Shown: positions 30,644 through 39,463 of the stretch, in pieces
Layout: each line of letters starts with the position of its first letter
How positions within the stretch are numbered: position 1 is the first letter of the stretch
NCBI GenBank assembly: GCA_963718755.1
Contig: OY970376.1
Location: 2,170,001 to 2,234,000 of the forward strand
DNA: 64,000 nucleotides
Source of the DNA: VRUE01 sp963718755
GTDB lineage: Bacteria > Actinomycetota > Thermoleophilia > Solirubrobacterales > 70-9
Direction of reading: 5' to 3'
The notes under the pieces: model-generated
The model's input: only the letters and a program-made list of their open reading frames with translations
Databases searched by the model: none
Told to the model about the DNA's origin: nothing
Translations under genes and position numbers: made by a program

Positions 30644-32164
30644 ATGGAGCCGTGGCTCAGTCCGCTCTACGACGCTGACGAGATGCGCTCCGTCGATCGC
30701 TGGGCGATCGAGGAGATCGGGGTGCCATCGCTGGAGCTGATGGAGGCTGCCGGACGCGCGGTGGCGGAGGCGGTCGGTGAGCTGGCCTTGGACGGACCGG
30801 TTCGGGTCGTCTGTGGCAAGGGCAACAACGGGGGCGACGGCCTCGTCGCCGCCCGCTACCTGGCCGAGGCGGGCTTCAAGGTCGAGGCGCTGCTGCTCTG
30901 GCCGGCGGAGGAGCTGAGCGAGGACGCCGCGGCGAACCTGGCGCGCTTTGCAGCCGAGTACGTGAGCGGCGATCTGACGCCCCGCCTGGCCGATTCGGGT
31001 GCCGTCGTCGACGCGATCTTCGGCACCGGCTTCGCCGGGGAGTCGCGCGATCCGGCACTGGCAGCCATCGCGGCGGTTAATGCCTGTGGCGCCCCGGTGA
31101 TCGCCTGCGACGTTGCCTCCGGCGTCGACGCTTCCAGCGGGGAGGTCGCCGGCGCGGCGGTCGAGGCCGACTTCACCGTCAGCTTCCACGCCGCCAAGCT
31201 CGGTCACCGGATCGCTCCCGGCAAGTGGCATACCGGCGAGTTGCGGGTGGCGCCGATCGGGATTCCCGAGGGCGCGCCGGTCGAACCATTCGCAGGGGCG
31301 ATCGCCCCTGCGGTCCTGGAGCTGCCCCCGCGCCGGGGGCCGCGCTCGACCAAGTTCAGCTCCGGCCAGGTGACGATCGCCGGCGGCTCGCGGGGGCTGA
31401 CCGGCGCCGTGCAGATGTCCTCGTTGGCGGCGATCCGGGCCGGCGCCGGCTACGCGACGGTGGCGGTGCCGGCGGATCTGGAGACGATCTTCGAATGTGG
31501 GCAGCCCGAGGTGATGTCGGTCGGCTGCCCCGGGGGTGACGGCTGCCTCGCGCCCGCCTCGGCGAAGACGCTGCTGCGCGCTTTCGAGCGCGCTGCTGCC
31601 GGCGTCCTCGGTCCCGGCCTGGGGCGCGATCCGGGCTCGATCGAGCTGGCCCGCGAGGTACTGCCGGCGATCGAGGCGCCGCTGGTGCTCGACGCCGACG
31701 GCCTCAATGCCTTTGCCGGGGAGCTGGAGCGGATCGCCGCCCGCGAGGCGCCGACGCTGCTCACCCCGCACGCCGGAGAGCTGGGGCGGCTGCTCGGCCA
31801 CTCCTCGGAAGAGGTCGACGAGCATCGCTTCGAAGCGGCGCGGGAGGCGGCGCGCGCCACCTCTGCCGTGGTCGTGCTCAAGGGCGACGACACGATCGTC
31901 ACCGATGGTGAGCGCCTGGCTGTCAACGCGCTCTCGGCGCCCGCCCTCGCGACCGCCGGCACCGGCGACGTCCTCTCCGGCATCGCCGCGGCGATGCTCG
32001 CCCGCGGCCTCGAGCCCTTTGCAGCTGCCTCTGCCGCAGTCCTCACCCATGCCCGTGCCGGTCGCGATGCGGCGCAGCGGATCGGTGCTGCCGAGTCCGT
32101 GATCGCCACCGACGTGATCGACTCGATCCCGGTTGGGATGCGTGCCGACGGCCGGGTCGAATAA
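30644..32164 (+). CDS. nnr: Bifunctional NAD(P)H-hydrate repair enzyme
   Basis: 506 residues. The N-terminal YjeF_N domain epimerises NAD(P)HX: DADEMRSVDRWAIEEIG, CGKGNNGGDGLVAARYL and FGTGFAG. The C-terminal ribokinase-like domain is the ADP-dependent dehydratase: AGGSRGLTGAVQMSSLAA, LDADGLNAFAG, LTPHAGELGRLLG and TAGTGDVLSGIAAAMLARG. Fusion of both activities is common in bacteria. ATG at 30644. It heads the plus-strand run through CBS, alr and cca genes. Confidence 0.95.
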   Translation: MEPWLSPLYDADEMRSVDRWAIEEIGVPSLELMEAAGRAVAEAVGELALDGPVRVVCGKGNNGGDGLVAARYLAEAGFKVEALLLWPAEELSEDAAANLARFAAEYVSGDLTPRLADSGAVVDAIFGTGFAGESRDPALAAIAAVNACGAPVIACDVASGVDASSGEVAGAAVEADFTVSFHAAKLGHRIAPGKWHTGELRVAPIGIPEGAPVEPFAGAIAPAVLELPPRRGPRSTKFSSGQVTIAGGSRGLTGAVQMSSLAAIRAGAGYATVAVPADLETIFECGQPEVMSVGCPGGDGCLAPASAKTLLRAFERAAAGVLGPGLGRDPGSIELAREVLPAIEAPLVLDADGLNAFAGELERIAAREAPTLLTPHAGELGRLLGHSSEEVDEHRFEAAREAARATSAVVVLKGDDTIVTDGERLAVNALSAPALATAGTGDVLSGIAAAMLARGLEPFAAASAAVLTHARAGRDAAQRIGAAESVIATDVIDSIPVGMRADGRVE

Positions 32165-32206
32165 TCTCGCTCACACCATGGGGCTTCGCATTGGCTCCAG
32201 TCACGG

Positions 32207-32221
32207 AGAATCAGATATGGA
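32207..32221. repeat. Repeat P1, copy e
   Basis: AGAATCAGATATGGA, the complement of the 15-nt P1 core, lies in the gap between nnr and the CBS gene. On the minus strand it reads ERPYLILR in the same frame as copy a, with CTC for CTT as the second Leu codon. Stem arms are weak here. Confidence 0.75.
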
Positions 32222-32245
32222 CGTTCCTTCCACCAACACTCGCCT

Positions 32246-32707
32246 ATGAAGACGGCCGCGGAAATAATGGACAGCTCGGTGCCGAGCGTCTCACCCGACG
32301 CCGACGCCCGCACCGCGATAGAGCTGCTGGCCAAGACCGACAAGGGGGCGATCCCCGTCGTCGACGAGGACCACCGCGTCGTCGGCATCGTCAGCGAGTC
32401 CGATCTCGTCCTCAGCGACGAGGAGTCGGACCTTCACCTGCCGCACTACCTCAACATCATGGGCGGCATCGTCTTCGTCGGCTCGATGAAAGGCTTCGAG
32501 GAGCGCCTCGACAAGGCGTTCGCGACCAAGGTCTCGGAGCTGATGACCCCCGACCCGGTCGTCGTCAAGGACTACTCCAGCGCTGAGACCGTGGCGCGCC
32601 GGATCGCCGAGGAGCACCACAATCACCTTCCCGTGGTCGATGACGAGGGTCGCTTCCTCGGAATGGTCACGCGGGCCGACGCGCTGGCCGCGCTCGTCGA
32701 GGAATAG
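32246..32707 (+). CDS. CBS-domain pair protein
   Basis: 153 residues with two tandem CBS motifs (Bateman module): SVPSVSPDADARTAIELLAKTDKGAIPVV...DLVLSD, and LMTPDPVVVKDYSSAETVARRIAEEHHNHLPVVDDEGRFLGMVTRADAL. Such modules bind adenine nucleotides and regulate partner proteins; no partner domain is attached. A ~35-residue insert with LPHYLNIMGGIVFVGSMKGFEERL separates the two. It ends 3 nt before alr. Confidence 0.92.
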   Translation: MKTAAEIMDSSVPSVSPDADARTAIELLAKTDKGAIPVVDEDHRVVGIVSESDLVLSDEESDLHLPHYLNIMGGIVFVGSMKGFEERLDKAFATKVSELMTPDPVVVKDYSSAETVARRIAEEHHNHLPVVDDEGRFLGMVTRADALAALVEE

Positions 32708-32710
32708 AGA

Positions 32711-33814
32711 ATGCGGGCGGTCGCCCGGATCGACCTCGGCGCTGTGCGGGAGAACTGCGCCCGGCTCAAGTCCGAGCTGGGGGGCGCGGAGCTCTGCGCG
32801 GTGGTCAAGGCCGACGGCTACGGCCACGGCGATGAGGCCTGCGCCGAGGCGGCGCTGGCCGGCGGTGCGACGCGGCTGGCGGTGGCGACCGCCGCCGAGG
32901 CGGAGCGGCTCGGCCGCCGGCTCGCCCACGTTCCCCTGCTGACGATGGGGGCGCTGGCGCCGGAGGAGCTCGACACTGCACTCGAGGCTGGTTCGGAGGT
33001 GGCGGCATGGCGGCATGGCTTTCTCGATCTGGTCGCCGCGCGGGCCCGCGCCCATGGCCGGCCGGCCAGGATCCACGTCAAGTACGACAGTGGCATGGGG
33101 CGGCTCGGCAACCGCGACGCGAGCGAGGTGCTGAGCTTGCTGCGAGCCTGCGCCGAGAGTCCCAGCCTTGAGCCGGCCGGGGTCTGGACCCACTTCGCGA
33201 CGGCCGACGAACCGGACTCGGATTTCTTCGAGGAGCAGCTCAATCGTTTCGAGGCCGTGGTCGCAGTGGCAAAGGAGGAGTTCCCGTCGATCCTCGCCCA
33301 CGCCGCCAACAGCGCTGCTGTCCTCCGCGATCGCCGCTCCCACTTCGACATGGCTCGCTGTGGTGTCGCCGTCTACGGACTTGACCCATTCCAGGGCGAC
33401 CCGGGGGGGCGGGGCCTGCGCCCGGCCCTCTCGTTGCGCTCCTACGTCGCCGACGTGAAGCGCTTCGAGCCGGGCGACAGCGCCGGCTACGGCCGGACCT
33501 GGCAGGCCGGGCACGAGACCTGGGTCGGGGTGCTGCCGCTCGGCTACGGCGACGGGGTCAGGCGCGGCCTTTCCAACAATGCCGAGGTGCTTGTCGGCGG
33601 TCGCCGCCGCCCGCTCGTCGGCACCGTCTCGATGGACAACGTGACCGTCGACCTCGGTCCCGATACCGAGGTCGAGCCTGGCGCTGAGGCGGTGCTGATC
33701 GGTTCACAGGGGGGGGAGACGATCCTGGCTGAGGACCTTGCCGACCGACTGGGCACGATCAACTACGAGATCACCTGCGGGATCTCGGCCCGCGTTCCCA
33801 GGGTGCAGGCTTGA
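32711..33814 (+). CDS. alr: Alanine racemase
   Basis: A 367-residue PLP enzyme supplying D-alanine for peptidoglycan. The PLP lysine is K33 in VVKADGYGHGD (family: AVVKANAYGHG). GVWTHFATADEPD, GYGRTWQ and the catalytic-Tyr region LPLGYGDGVRRGLSN and VGTVSMDNVTVDLG are present. Full length. TTGA overlap with the next gene indicates coupling. Confidence 0.96.
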   Translation: MRAVARIDLGAVRENCARLKSELGGAELCAVVKADGYGHGDEACAEAALAGGATRLAVATAAEAERLGRRLAHVPLLTMGALAPEELDTALEAGSEVAAWRHGFLDLVAARARAHGRPARIHVKYDSGMGRLGNRDASEVLSLLRACAESPSLEPAGVWTHFATADEPDSDFFEEQLNRFEAVVAVAKEEFPSILAHAANSAAVLRDRRSHFDMARCGVAVYGLDPFQGDPGGRGLRPALSLRSYVADVKRFEPGDSAGYGRTWQAGHETWVGVLPLGYGDGVRRGLSNNAEVLVGGRRRPLVGTVSMDNVTVDLGPDTEVEPGAEAVLIGSQGGETILAEDLADRLGTINYEITCGISARVPRVQA

Positions 33815-35229
33815 CCCTCTCCCAGCGCCTCGATGCCTCGCCTCTGGTTGGCATCACCCGGCGCGCCCTGGCTGGGGACGACGGGGTCTGGATCGTCGGT
33901 GGGGCGGTGCGCGACGCGGTCCTGGGTCGTGAGGTCACCGACCTCGACCTCGCCGTCGCCGGTGATCCCGAGCGGGCGGTGAAGGCGGTCGCGGGCGAGG
34001 GCGACGGGCACGCCTTCGAGCTCTCGGCCGAGTTTGCGACCTGGCGGGCGGTGGCCCGGGACCGCAGCTGGCAGGTCGACGCGACGGCGCTGCGCGGGGA
34101 GACGATCGAGTCCGATCTGGGTGCGCGCGATTTTACCCTGGGTGCGGTCGCCGTCCCGCTGGCCGGCGGGGAGCCGGTCGATCCCTTTTCCGGCATCACC
34201 GATTTGGAGCGAGGGCTGCTGCGGGTCGTCAGCGAGGCCAGCTTCCGTGCTGACCCGCTGCGCCTGCTGCGCGCAGTTCGCCTCGCCGCCGATCTCGCCC
34301 TGGAGATCGACCCGGCCACGGTTGCCCGCGCCAGGCTGGATTCGGTCCTCGCCGCCGACCCGGCCGGGGAGCGCCAGCTCGCCGAGTTGCGCTTGCTGAT
34401 CGGCGGGCCCGATCCGCTGCGCGGCATCGCTCTGCTCGACGAGCTCGGTCTGACCGCAGTCGTCCTGCCGGAGCTCGAGGCGCTGCGCGGGGTCGAGCAG
34501 GGCCCCAACCACCACCTCGACGTGTTTGGCCACACTCTGGCCGTCCTCGAGCGCACGCTCGAGGTCGAGTCCGACCTGGGGCGCTTCGCCGGCGAGCGGG
34601 CGGCGGAGACCCGGGCCTTGCTCGAGGAGCCGCTGGCCGACGAGATGAGCCGCGGCACGGCGCTGCGCTTCGGCGCCCTGCTGCACGACATCGGCAAGCC
34701 GGCCACCCGGGGCGAGCACGATGGCTACGTGACCTTCATCGGGCACGACAGCGAGGGAGCCGAGATCGTCGGCGGAATCTGCGGCCGCCTGCGCGCCAGC
34801 GGCCATCTGACGCGCCACCTGAAGGCGCTGACCGAGCACCACCTGCGCCTCGGCTTCCTCGTCCACGAGGCGCCGCTGCCGCCGCGGCGGATCCACGAGT
34901 ACCTGCGGGCAACCGAGCCGGTCGCGGCCGACGTCACCCTGCTCACCGTCGCCGACCGCCTTTCTGCCCGCGGCAGCGGCCCGTTCGCCACCGAGGAGGC
35001 GATCGAGGCTCATTTGAGCCTGGCGCGGCAGATGCTGGCGGCCGCCCTCGACTGGCACCACGATGGCCCGCCGGAGCCGCTTGTGCGCGGCGACGAGCTG
35101 GCCGCTGAGCTGGGGCTGGCACCGGGCCCCGAGCTCGGCGACCTGTTGGCCGAGCTGGAGGCCGCCCAGTACGCCGGCGAGGTCGCCGACCGCCGAGCCG
35201 CGATTGAGTACCTACGGCGAAAAAGATGA
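33811..35229 (+). CDS. cca: CCA tRNA nucleotidyltransferase / poly(A) polymerase family protein with HD domain
   Basis: 472 residues from TTG 33811. The nucleotidyltransferase head has WIVGGAVRDAVLG and the metal-binding DLDLAV (DxD), then RDFTLGAVAV and FRADPLRLLRAVRLAA. The middle contains an HD domain with GALLHDIGKPATR, as in bacterial CCA enzymes with phosphohydrolase activity. It should add or repair the tRNA 3' CCA. Poly(A) polymerase activity cannot be excluded on sequence. A P1 repeat follows the stop. Confidence 0.88.
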   Translation: MTLSQRLDASPLVGITRRALAGDDGVWIVGGAVRDAVLGREVTDLDLAVAGDPERAVKAVAGEGDGHAFELSAEFATWRAVARDRSWQVDATALRGETIESDLGARDFTLGAVAVPLAGGEPVDPFSGITDLERGLLRVVSEASFRADPLRLLRAVRLAADLALEIDPATVARARLDSVLAADPAGERQLAELRLLIGGPDPLRGIALLDELGLTAVVLPELEALRGVEQGPNHHLDVFGHTLAVLERTLEVESDLGRFAGERAAETRALLEEPLADEMSRGTALRFGALLHDIGKPATRGEHDGYVTFIGHDSEGAEIVGGICGRLRASGHLTRHLKALTEHHLRLGFLVHEAPLPPRRIHEYLRATEPVAADVTLLTVADRLSARGSGPFATEEAIEAHLSLARQMLAAALDWHHDGPPEPLVRGDELAAELGLAPGPELGDLLAELEAAQYAGEVADRRAAIEYLRRKR

Positions 35230-35246
35230 AGCGGAGCGCCGAGCGA

Positions 35247-35272
35247 GCAAGCATCCATATCTGATTCCTTGC
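35247..35272. repeat. Repeat P1, copy b
   Basis: GCAAG (35247-35251) and CTTGC (35268-35272) flank a 16-nt loop CATCCATATCTGATTC. It lies between cca and infA. Confidence 0.8.
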
Positions 35273-35320
35273 GCAGCGGGCGAGGCGCGACTGTGATGTC
35301 TCAGGTACGCTCCCCGCCGC

Positions 35321-35539
35321 ATGGGCAAAGAGGAGAAGATCGAGATGGAGGGCGAGATAACCGAGGCCCTCCCCAACACGATGTTTCGGGTCAAACTCGA
35401 CAATGACCACGAGGTCCTCGGCCACATCTCCGGCAAGATGCGCCGCCACTACATCCGCATCCTGCCCGGCGACCGGGTAAAGATCGAGCTGTCCCCTTAC
35501 GACTTGGACCGGGGTCGGATCACCTACCGCTACAAATAG
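35321..35539 (+). CDS. infA: Translation initiation factor IF-1
   Basis: 72 residues, an S1-like OB fold: KIEMEGEITEALPNTMFRVKL, HISGKMRRHYIRILPGDRVKIELSPYDL, RITYRYK. Full length. It stands alone rather than next to rpmJ-rpsM as in many genomes; no ribosomal genes follow. The 83 bp after it hold no evident gene or clear terminator. Confidence 0.97.
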   Translation: MGKEEKIEMEGEITEALPNTMFRVKLDNDHEVLGHISGKMRRHYIRILPGDRVKIELSPYDLDRGRITYRYK

Positions 35540-35622
35540 CCCCAGGCCGCTGCAAACCGGCGTCTGGCGGCGTCCTCAGTCGTTCGACATCGGGTCACGC
35601 ACGGAAGTGCGCTCCCCTCGTC

Positions 35623-36864
35623 TCACTCCCTGCGTCCTTGCCAGTCTTGGTTTTCGCGCCCTGGATCTGACATCTCGACGATGAGAGAAGACCACGCAAA
35701 GTCCTTCGCGCCCAGCCCTTTCCCCGTGCGGGGGTCGTAGTACTCGCGCAGGCCTTCGCGCTCGACCGTGCCGATCAGGCCGTTCGCCATCCGCTCCGCC
35801 TCCCGGTGGTAGCCGAGGCGGCGCAGGCCGAGCCAGAGCAGCCAGGCGGCGTTGATCCAGGTCGGGCCGCGCCAGTAGCGGCGGATCGGGCCACGGCTGC
35901 CGCCCGGCTCGTAGCTGGGCTCGCAGACGGCGACCGACGGTGGCGCAACTGGGGTGAGGAACTCACGCCCCGAGAGCAGGTGCTCCTCGACCAGACGCCG
36001 ACCGATCGCCTCTGGCAGATCGGGCAGGGCGAGGGGTGCGAGCGCCGCCCAGGTAATGACCCCAGGCCGCTGGCCGCCGGGCTGCGCCTCGTCGAGGAAG
36101 AGGCCCCGGCTCTCGTCCCAAAGGCGCTCGATCAGCGCCCCGGTGGCCGAGGGCCGGCCAAGCGCCTGCAGCGAGAGCGACCAGAGCGTGTTGACCACGG
36201 TCTCGCAGAGCACCGGCCCGCCGAGGTCACGGATCTGGCGGGCGTCGAAGTCGAGCTTGCGGTTGCGCCGCACGAGGCAGGGGAAGCCGATCCGCCCGGT
36301 CGCCCGCCGACCCCAGACCGGGTCGAACTTGGGCGAGGCGTCGAGGCCCGACTCGTCCGGCTGCACGATCCAGAGCAGGCCGTCACCCTCGAGGTCGCGG
36401 TTCCGTTGCAGCCAGTCCACCTGGTCGACGACCCGTTGCTCCTCCGCCGGGTCGCCGACCGCGGTCCGCCAGGCCCAGGCGAGCAGCGGCGGCTGGATCG
36501 TCCCGGTCTGGAAGGAGCCGCGCGAGGCGACGTTGTAGAAGGGCAGGCGGCTCAGCGACACCGGTCGGTCCCAGAAGATCGTGTGGCCGATGAAGCCGTC
36601 CTCGCGCTGGGCTGAGAGCAGGGTCTCGAGCTCGGTCCTTGCTCGCGCGCGGTCGAAGCGCCGCCAGGCGATCGCGGCAAAGCACGAGTCCCAGTACCAC
36701 TGCCAGGGATAGCGAGTCGGGCTTGGCCGGGTGTAGGCAAAGGGAACGCCCTCGCGCTCGCCCTCGAGCCAGCTCTGCCGCAAGACCCCCTCGGCGATCT
36801 CCACCGCCGATGGGCCTAAAAGAGGAGCCGGAGTCCCGTTTGCGGCCCGTCGGCGGGGGTTCAC
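35623..36864 (-). CDS. GH63-type hydrolase (mannosyl/glucosylglycerate hydrolase-like)
   Basis: A 413-residue (alpha/alpha)6-barrel-type glycoside hydrolase. YPWQWYWDSCFAAIAWRRF, EDGFIGHTIFWDR, DARQIRDLGGPVLCET, RRYWRGPTWINAAWLLWLGL and EYYDPRTGKGLGAKDFAWSSL are the pattern of GH63 enzymes acting on mannosylglycerate or glucosylglycerate. No signal peptide, so it is cytoplasmic; substrate is inferred from family likeness. The first ~20 codons come from a decayed P4 palindrome (36804-36856). GTG start overlaps the upstream permease stop by 4 bp. Last gene of the amidase-ABC operon. Confidence 0.82.
   Translation of the reverse strand: MNPRRRAANGTPAPLLGPSAVEIAEGVLRQSWLEGEREGVPFAYTRPSPTRYPWQWYWDSCFAAIAWRRFDRARARTELETLLSAQREDGFIGHTIFWDRPVSLSRLPFYNVASRGSFQTGTIQPPLLAWAWRTAVGDPAEEQRVVDQVDWLQRNRDLEGDGLLWIVQPDESGLDASPKFDPVWGRRATGRIGFPCLVRRNRKLDFDARQIRDLGGPVLCETVVNTLWSLSLQALGRPSATGALIERLWDESRGLFLDEAQPGGQRPGVITWAALAPLALPDLPEAIGRRLVEEHLLSGREFLTPVAPPSVAVCEPSYEPGGSRGPIRRYWRGPTWINAAWLLWLGLRRLGYHREAERMANGLIGTVEREGLREYYDPRTGKGLGAKDFAWSSLIVEMSDPGRENQDWQGRRE
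36804..36856. repeat. Palindrome P4, copy 2 (decayed)
   Basis: Outer arms CCGCCGATGGGC (36804-36815) and GCCCGTCGGCGG (36845-36856) pair with one G-T; inner pairing is broken. GCCGATGGGCC..AAAG matches the intact copy at 20675-20723. It encodes the N-terminus of the GH63-type protein in frame. Confidence 0.7.
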
Positions 36865-37652
36865 GCGCCGGTGCGGCGCATTTCGCGCAGCGCCAGGGCG
36901 CCGAGGGCGGCCAGCAGGCCGGCGAGGGCGAGTAGCCCGGGCCAGGTATCGGCCCAGGTGACGCCGCCGACGAAGCCCTGTCGCGCCGCTTCGACCACCT
37001 CGGTGACCGGGTTGATTTCGGCGACCTGGGCCAGCCAGGGTTGGAGCAAGGCCAGCGGCGCGTAGGCGGTGGTGAGCAGGATCGCCGCCATCATCCCCGC
37101 CTGCATCAGCGGCGCCGCTGACTGGCTCTTGAAGCGCAGGGCCAGCATCGATCCCCAGCAGGCGGCGACAGCGGCCATTGCCGCGACCATCAGGTAGGTG
37201 ACGAGCAGGCCGTCGACCCCCGGCCAGCCGGCGCCGAGTGGCAGCGCTATCGCCAGCACGAACGTCGCCGGGATCAGCGAGCGGGCGCTGGCGGCAAGCA
37301 CCGTGCCGGCGAGCAGCACCCAGCGTGGGGCGGGGGAGACGAGCAGGCGGTCGAGCCAGCCCTGCTCGATGTCGCGGGCAAGGTTGACTCCAGCCGCGGC
37401 ACCGGTGAAGCCGGCCCCCTGCAACATGCTGATCGGGACGATGAAGCTCTCATAGGTGCCGGTTTCGAAGCCGCGCAGCTGGGTCAGGGCGCCGAAGACG
37501 CCGTTGAGGCCGAGGAAGAAGATCGTCGGCGCCAGCACACCGGGGATCGCCGCGCCCGGCACCCGCAGCAGCTCGTTCTTGGCCCGTGACATCAGCGCGC
37601 CGATCGTCGCCAGGTTGGCGCGCCAGGCCGGGATCGCCAAGGTCGCTTCCAT
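36861..37652 (-). CDS. ABC-2 type transporter permease
   Basis: 263 residues with six hydrophobic segments, e.g. VPGAAIPGVLAPTIFFLGLN, TFVLAIALPLGAGW and LLALAGLLAALGALAL. The DIEQGWLDRLLVSPAPRW segment is the coupling loop of DrrB-type permeases. It overlaps the preceding permease (ATGA) and the next gene (GTGA). With its sister permease and the ATPase it should form one exporter; substrate unknown. Confidence 0.9.
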   Translation of the reverse strand: MEATLAIPAWRANLATIGALMSRAKNELLRVPGAAIPGVLAPTIFFLGLNGVFGALTQLRGFETGTYESFIVPISMLQGAGFTGAAAGVNLARDIEQGWLDRLLVSPAPRWVLLAGTVLAASARSLIPATFVLAIALPLGAGWPGVDGLLVTYLMVAAMAAVAACWGSMLALRFKSQSAAPLMQAGMMAAILLTTAYAPLALLQPWLAQVAEINPVTEVVEAARQGFVGGVTWADTWPGLLALAGLLAALGALALREMRRTGA

Positions 37653-38494
37653 CAGCCGACCCTCAATCGATGGCGCAGTGCGCGCGCGCTGAGCACAAGG
37701 CCGAGGACGACGATGCCGGCGATGGCGAGCAGGGCGTTGACGGTGTCGGAGGCGTCGATGCCGGAGATGATCGGCCCGCGGACGCCTTCGACGATGAGGC
37801 TGAGTGGGTTGTATTCGGCGATCGTCTTTGCCGGCTCGATCATCAGATCGACCGGGAAGAAGGCGGAGGAGAGGAAGAGGACGACGAGGACCAGCGGGAA
37901 GAGCCCCTGGACGACGCTGGCGCTGCCGGTGCGCAGGGCGATCGCCGCGCCGATGCCGCCGACGGCCATCGCCGTCGTGGCGACCAGGGCGATCGCCAGC
38001 AGCGCCCCCGGGATGCCCCCCTCGATCTCGGCGCCGAAGATGAGCCCGATCGCGAAGAACCAGAGCGCCGAGAGCAGCCCCAGGGCGGCGGTCCCGGCGA
38101 GGCGGCCGAGCACGATCGTGTAGCGGGAGATCGGCGCGGCGAAGAGGCGGTCGGTGAAGCCCATCTCGATGTCCACCGCGAGCGCGATCCCGCCGCTGTT
38201 GCCGGCCAGCATCAGCGACTGCATCATCGCCCCGGCGAGCATGAACTGGAGGAAGCTCTGCACCGGCGGGAAGCCGGGCAGGTTGACCGCGCCGCCGGCA
38301 CCGCCGGTCTGAATCGCCAGCAGCAGCGTCGGGAAGATGATGATCGGCGCCATCAGCTGCGGTCGGCGGAAGGTCTGCCGGGTCGAGCGCATGCCGAGCG
38401 CCCGCACGACCCGCAGGTTCGTCCGCAGTGCACCTAGCCCGACCGCTTCCGACCGCGGGAGGAAATGCCTATCCATATCTGATTCTTTAGGCAT
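37652..38494 (-). CDS. ABC-2 type transporter permease
   Basis: About 280 residues. The membrane part starts with a cytoplasmic N-terminus (RVVRALGMRSTRQTFRRPQ), then LMAPIIIFPTLLLAIQ and five more hydrophobic segments. DIEMGFTDRLFAAPISRY is the coupling helix typical of DrrB. Two starts are possible: ATG 38494, overlapping the ATPase stop, or ATG 38476, which lies in the loop of a P1 hairpin. The hairpin arms cover the stop-start junction. Paralogous to the next permease; the two probably heterodimerise. Confidence 0.88.
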   Translation of the reverse strand: MPKESDMDRHFLPRSEAVGLGALRTNLRVVRALGMRSTRQTFRRPQLMAPIIIFPTLLLAIQTGGAGGAVNLPGFPPVQSFLQFMLAGAMMQSLMLAGNSGGIALAVDIEMGFTDRLFAAPISRYTIVLGRLAGTAALGLLSALWFFAIGLIFGAEIEGGIPGALLAIALVATTAMAVGGIGAAIALRTGSASVVQGLFPLVLVVLFLSSAFFPVDLMIEPAKTIAEYNPLSLIVEGVRGPIISGIDASDTVNALLAIAGIVVLGLVLSARALRHRLRVG

Positions 38495-38519
38495 TTCCGG
38501 GAGCAGAGGAAGCGGTCGG
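38439..38519. repeat. Outer inverted repeat around P1 copy c
   Basis: CCGACCGCTTCC (38439-38450) and GGAAGCGGTCGG (38508-38519) are perfectly complementary and enclose the P1 hairpin at 38461-38498, giving a nested cruciform-like structure across the ATPase/permease junction. Confidence 0.75.
38461..38498. repeat. Repeat P1, copy c (best hairpin)
   Basis: Perfect 11-bp arms GGAAATGCCTA (38461-38471) and TAGGCATTTCC (38488-38498) flank a 16-nt loop TCCATATCTGATTCTT. On the minus strand the loop contains an ATG (38476) that may start the permease. Confidence 0.9.
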
Positions 38520-39461
38520 AACTTTTTGTTTCTCCAGGTGGTAGCCGGTCTTGGCGACGAAGACGTCATCGAGGCTGGGATGGACGAGCTCGAGTGAGCC
38601 GACCGCGATGCTGGCCTCGTCGAGCGCCCGCACGACGCGGGGGATGTCGGCCGCGCCGTGCTCGACCTCAACCAGCACGGTCTTGCCGTCAACCGGGGGC
38701 AGCAGCGGCCCGATCCGGGCGCAGATCTCCTCCGCCGCGGCGATCGAGCCCTCCGCGATCTGCAGGCGGATGTGGGGGTGGCCGATTTCGGCTTTGAGCG
38801 AGGCCGGCGTCCCCTCGGCGACGATCCTGCCGCTATCGATGATGCCGACGTTGTCGGCCAGCTGGTCGGCCTCCTCCAGGTACTGGGTGGTGAGGAAGAC
38901 CGTCGTCCCCTCGTCGTTGAGGGTGCGCACCTCCTCCCAGATCGTCTTGCGGCTGACGGGATCAAGGCCGGTGGTCGGCTCGTCGAGGAAGAGCACGCGC
39001 GGTTCGTGCACCAGCGCCGCGGCGAGGTCGAGGCGCCGCTTCATCCCGCCGGAGTAGCCGCCGACGCGGCGGTCGGCGGCGCCGACGAGGTCGACGCGCT
39101 CGAGCAGGTCGTCGGCGCGTCGCTTCCCCTCGGCGCCGGGCAGTCCCTGCAGCGTCGCCTGCAGGCGGATCAGCTCGCGCCCGGTCATCAGCGGGTCGAG
39201 CGCCGCCTCCTGCAGGGCGACGCCGATCGAGGCGCGCACCCGACGCGCTTCGGAGACGACGTCGTGGCCGGCGACGGTCGCCCTGCCGCCGGTCGGCAGC
39301 AGCAGGGTGGTCAGCATCCGCACCGTGGTCGTCTTGCCGGCCCCGTTCGGCCCGAGGAAGCCGTAGATATCGCCCTCGCCGACCTCCAGGTCGACGCCCT
39401 GGACGGCGAGCACCTCGTCGAAGGCGCGCTCCAGTCCCACGACCGAGATCGCTGCCGCCAT
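38487..39461 (-). CDS. ABC transporter ATP-binding protein (DrrA type)
   Basis: 324 residues. Walker A GFLGPNGAGKTTTVRML, signature GGYSGGMKRRLDLAAAL, Walker B RVLFLDEPTTGLDP and H-loop-like TTQYLEEADQLAD (Gln instead of the usual His, common in DrrA). The C-terminal DUF4162-like extension includes LELVHPSLDDVFVAKTGYHL. Powers the two downstream permeases. Starts 2 nt after the amidase stop. Confidence 0.93.
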   Translation of the reverse strand: MAAAISVVGLERAFDEVLAVQGVDLEVGEGDIYGFLGPNGAGKTTTVRMLTTLLLPTGGRATVAGHDVVSEARRVRASIGVALQEAALDPLMTGRELIRLQATLQGLPGAEGKRRADDLLERVDLVGAADRRVGGYSGGMKRRLDLAAALVHEPRVLFLDEPTTGLDPVSRKTIWEEVRTLNDEGTTVFLTTQYLEEADQLADNVGIIDSGRIVAEGTPASLKAEIGHPHIRLQIAEGSIAAAEEICARIGPLLPPVDGKTVLVEVEHGAADIPRVVRALDEASIAVGSLELVHPSLDDVFVAKTGYHLEKQKVPTASSAPGNA

Positions 39462-39463
39462 GG

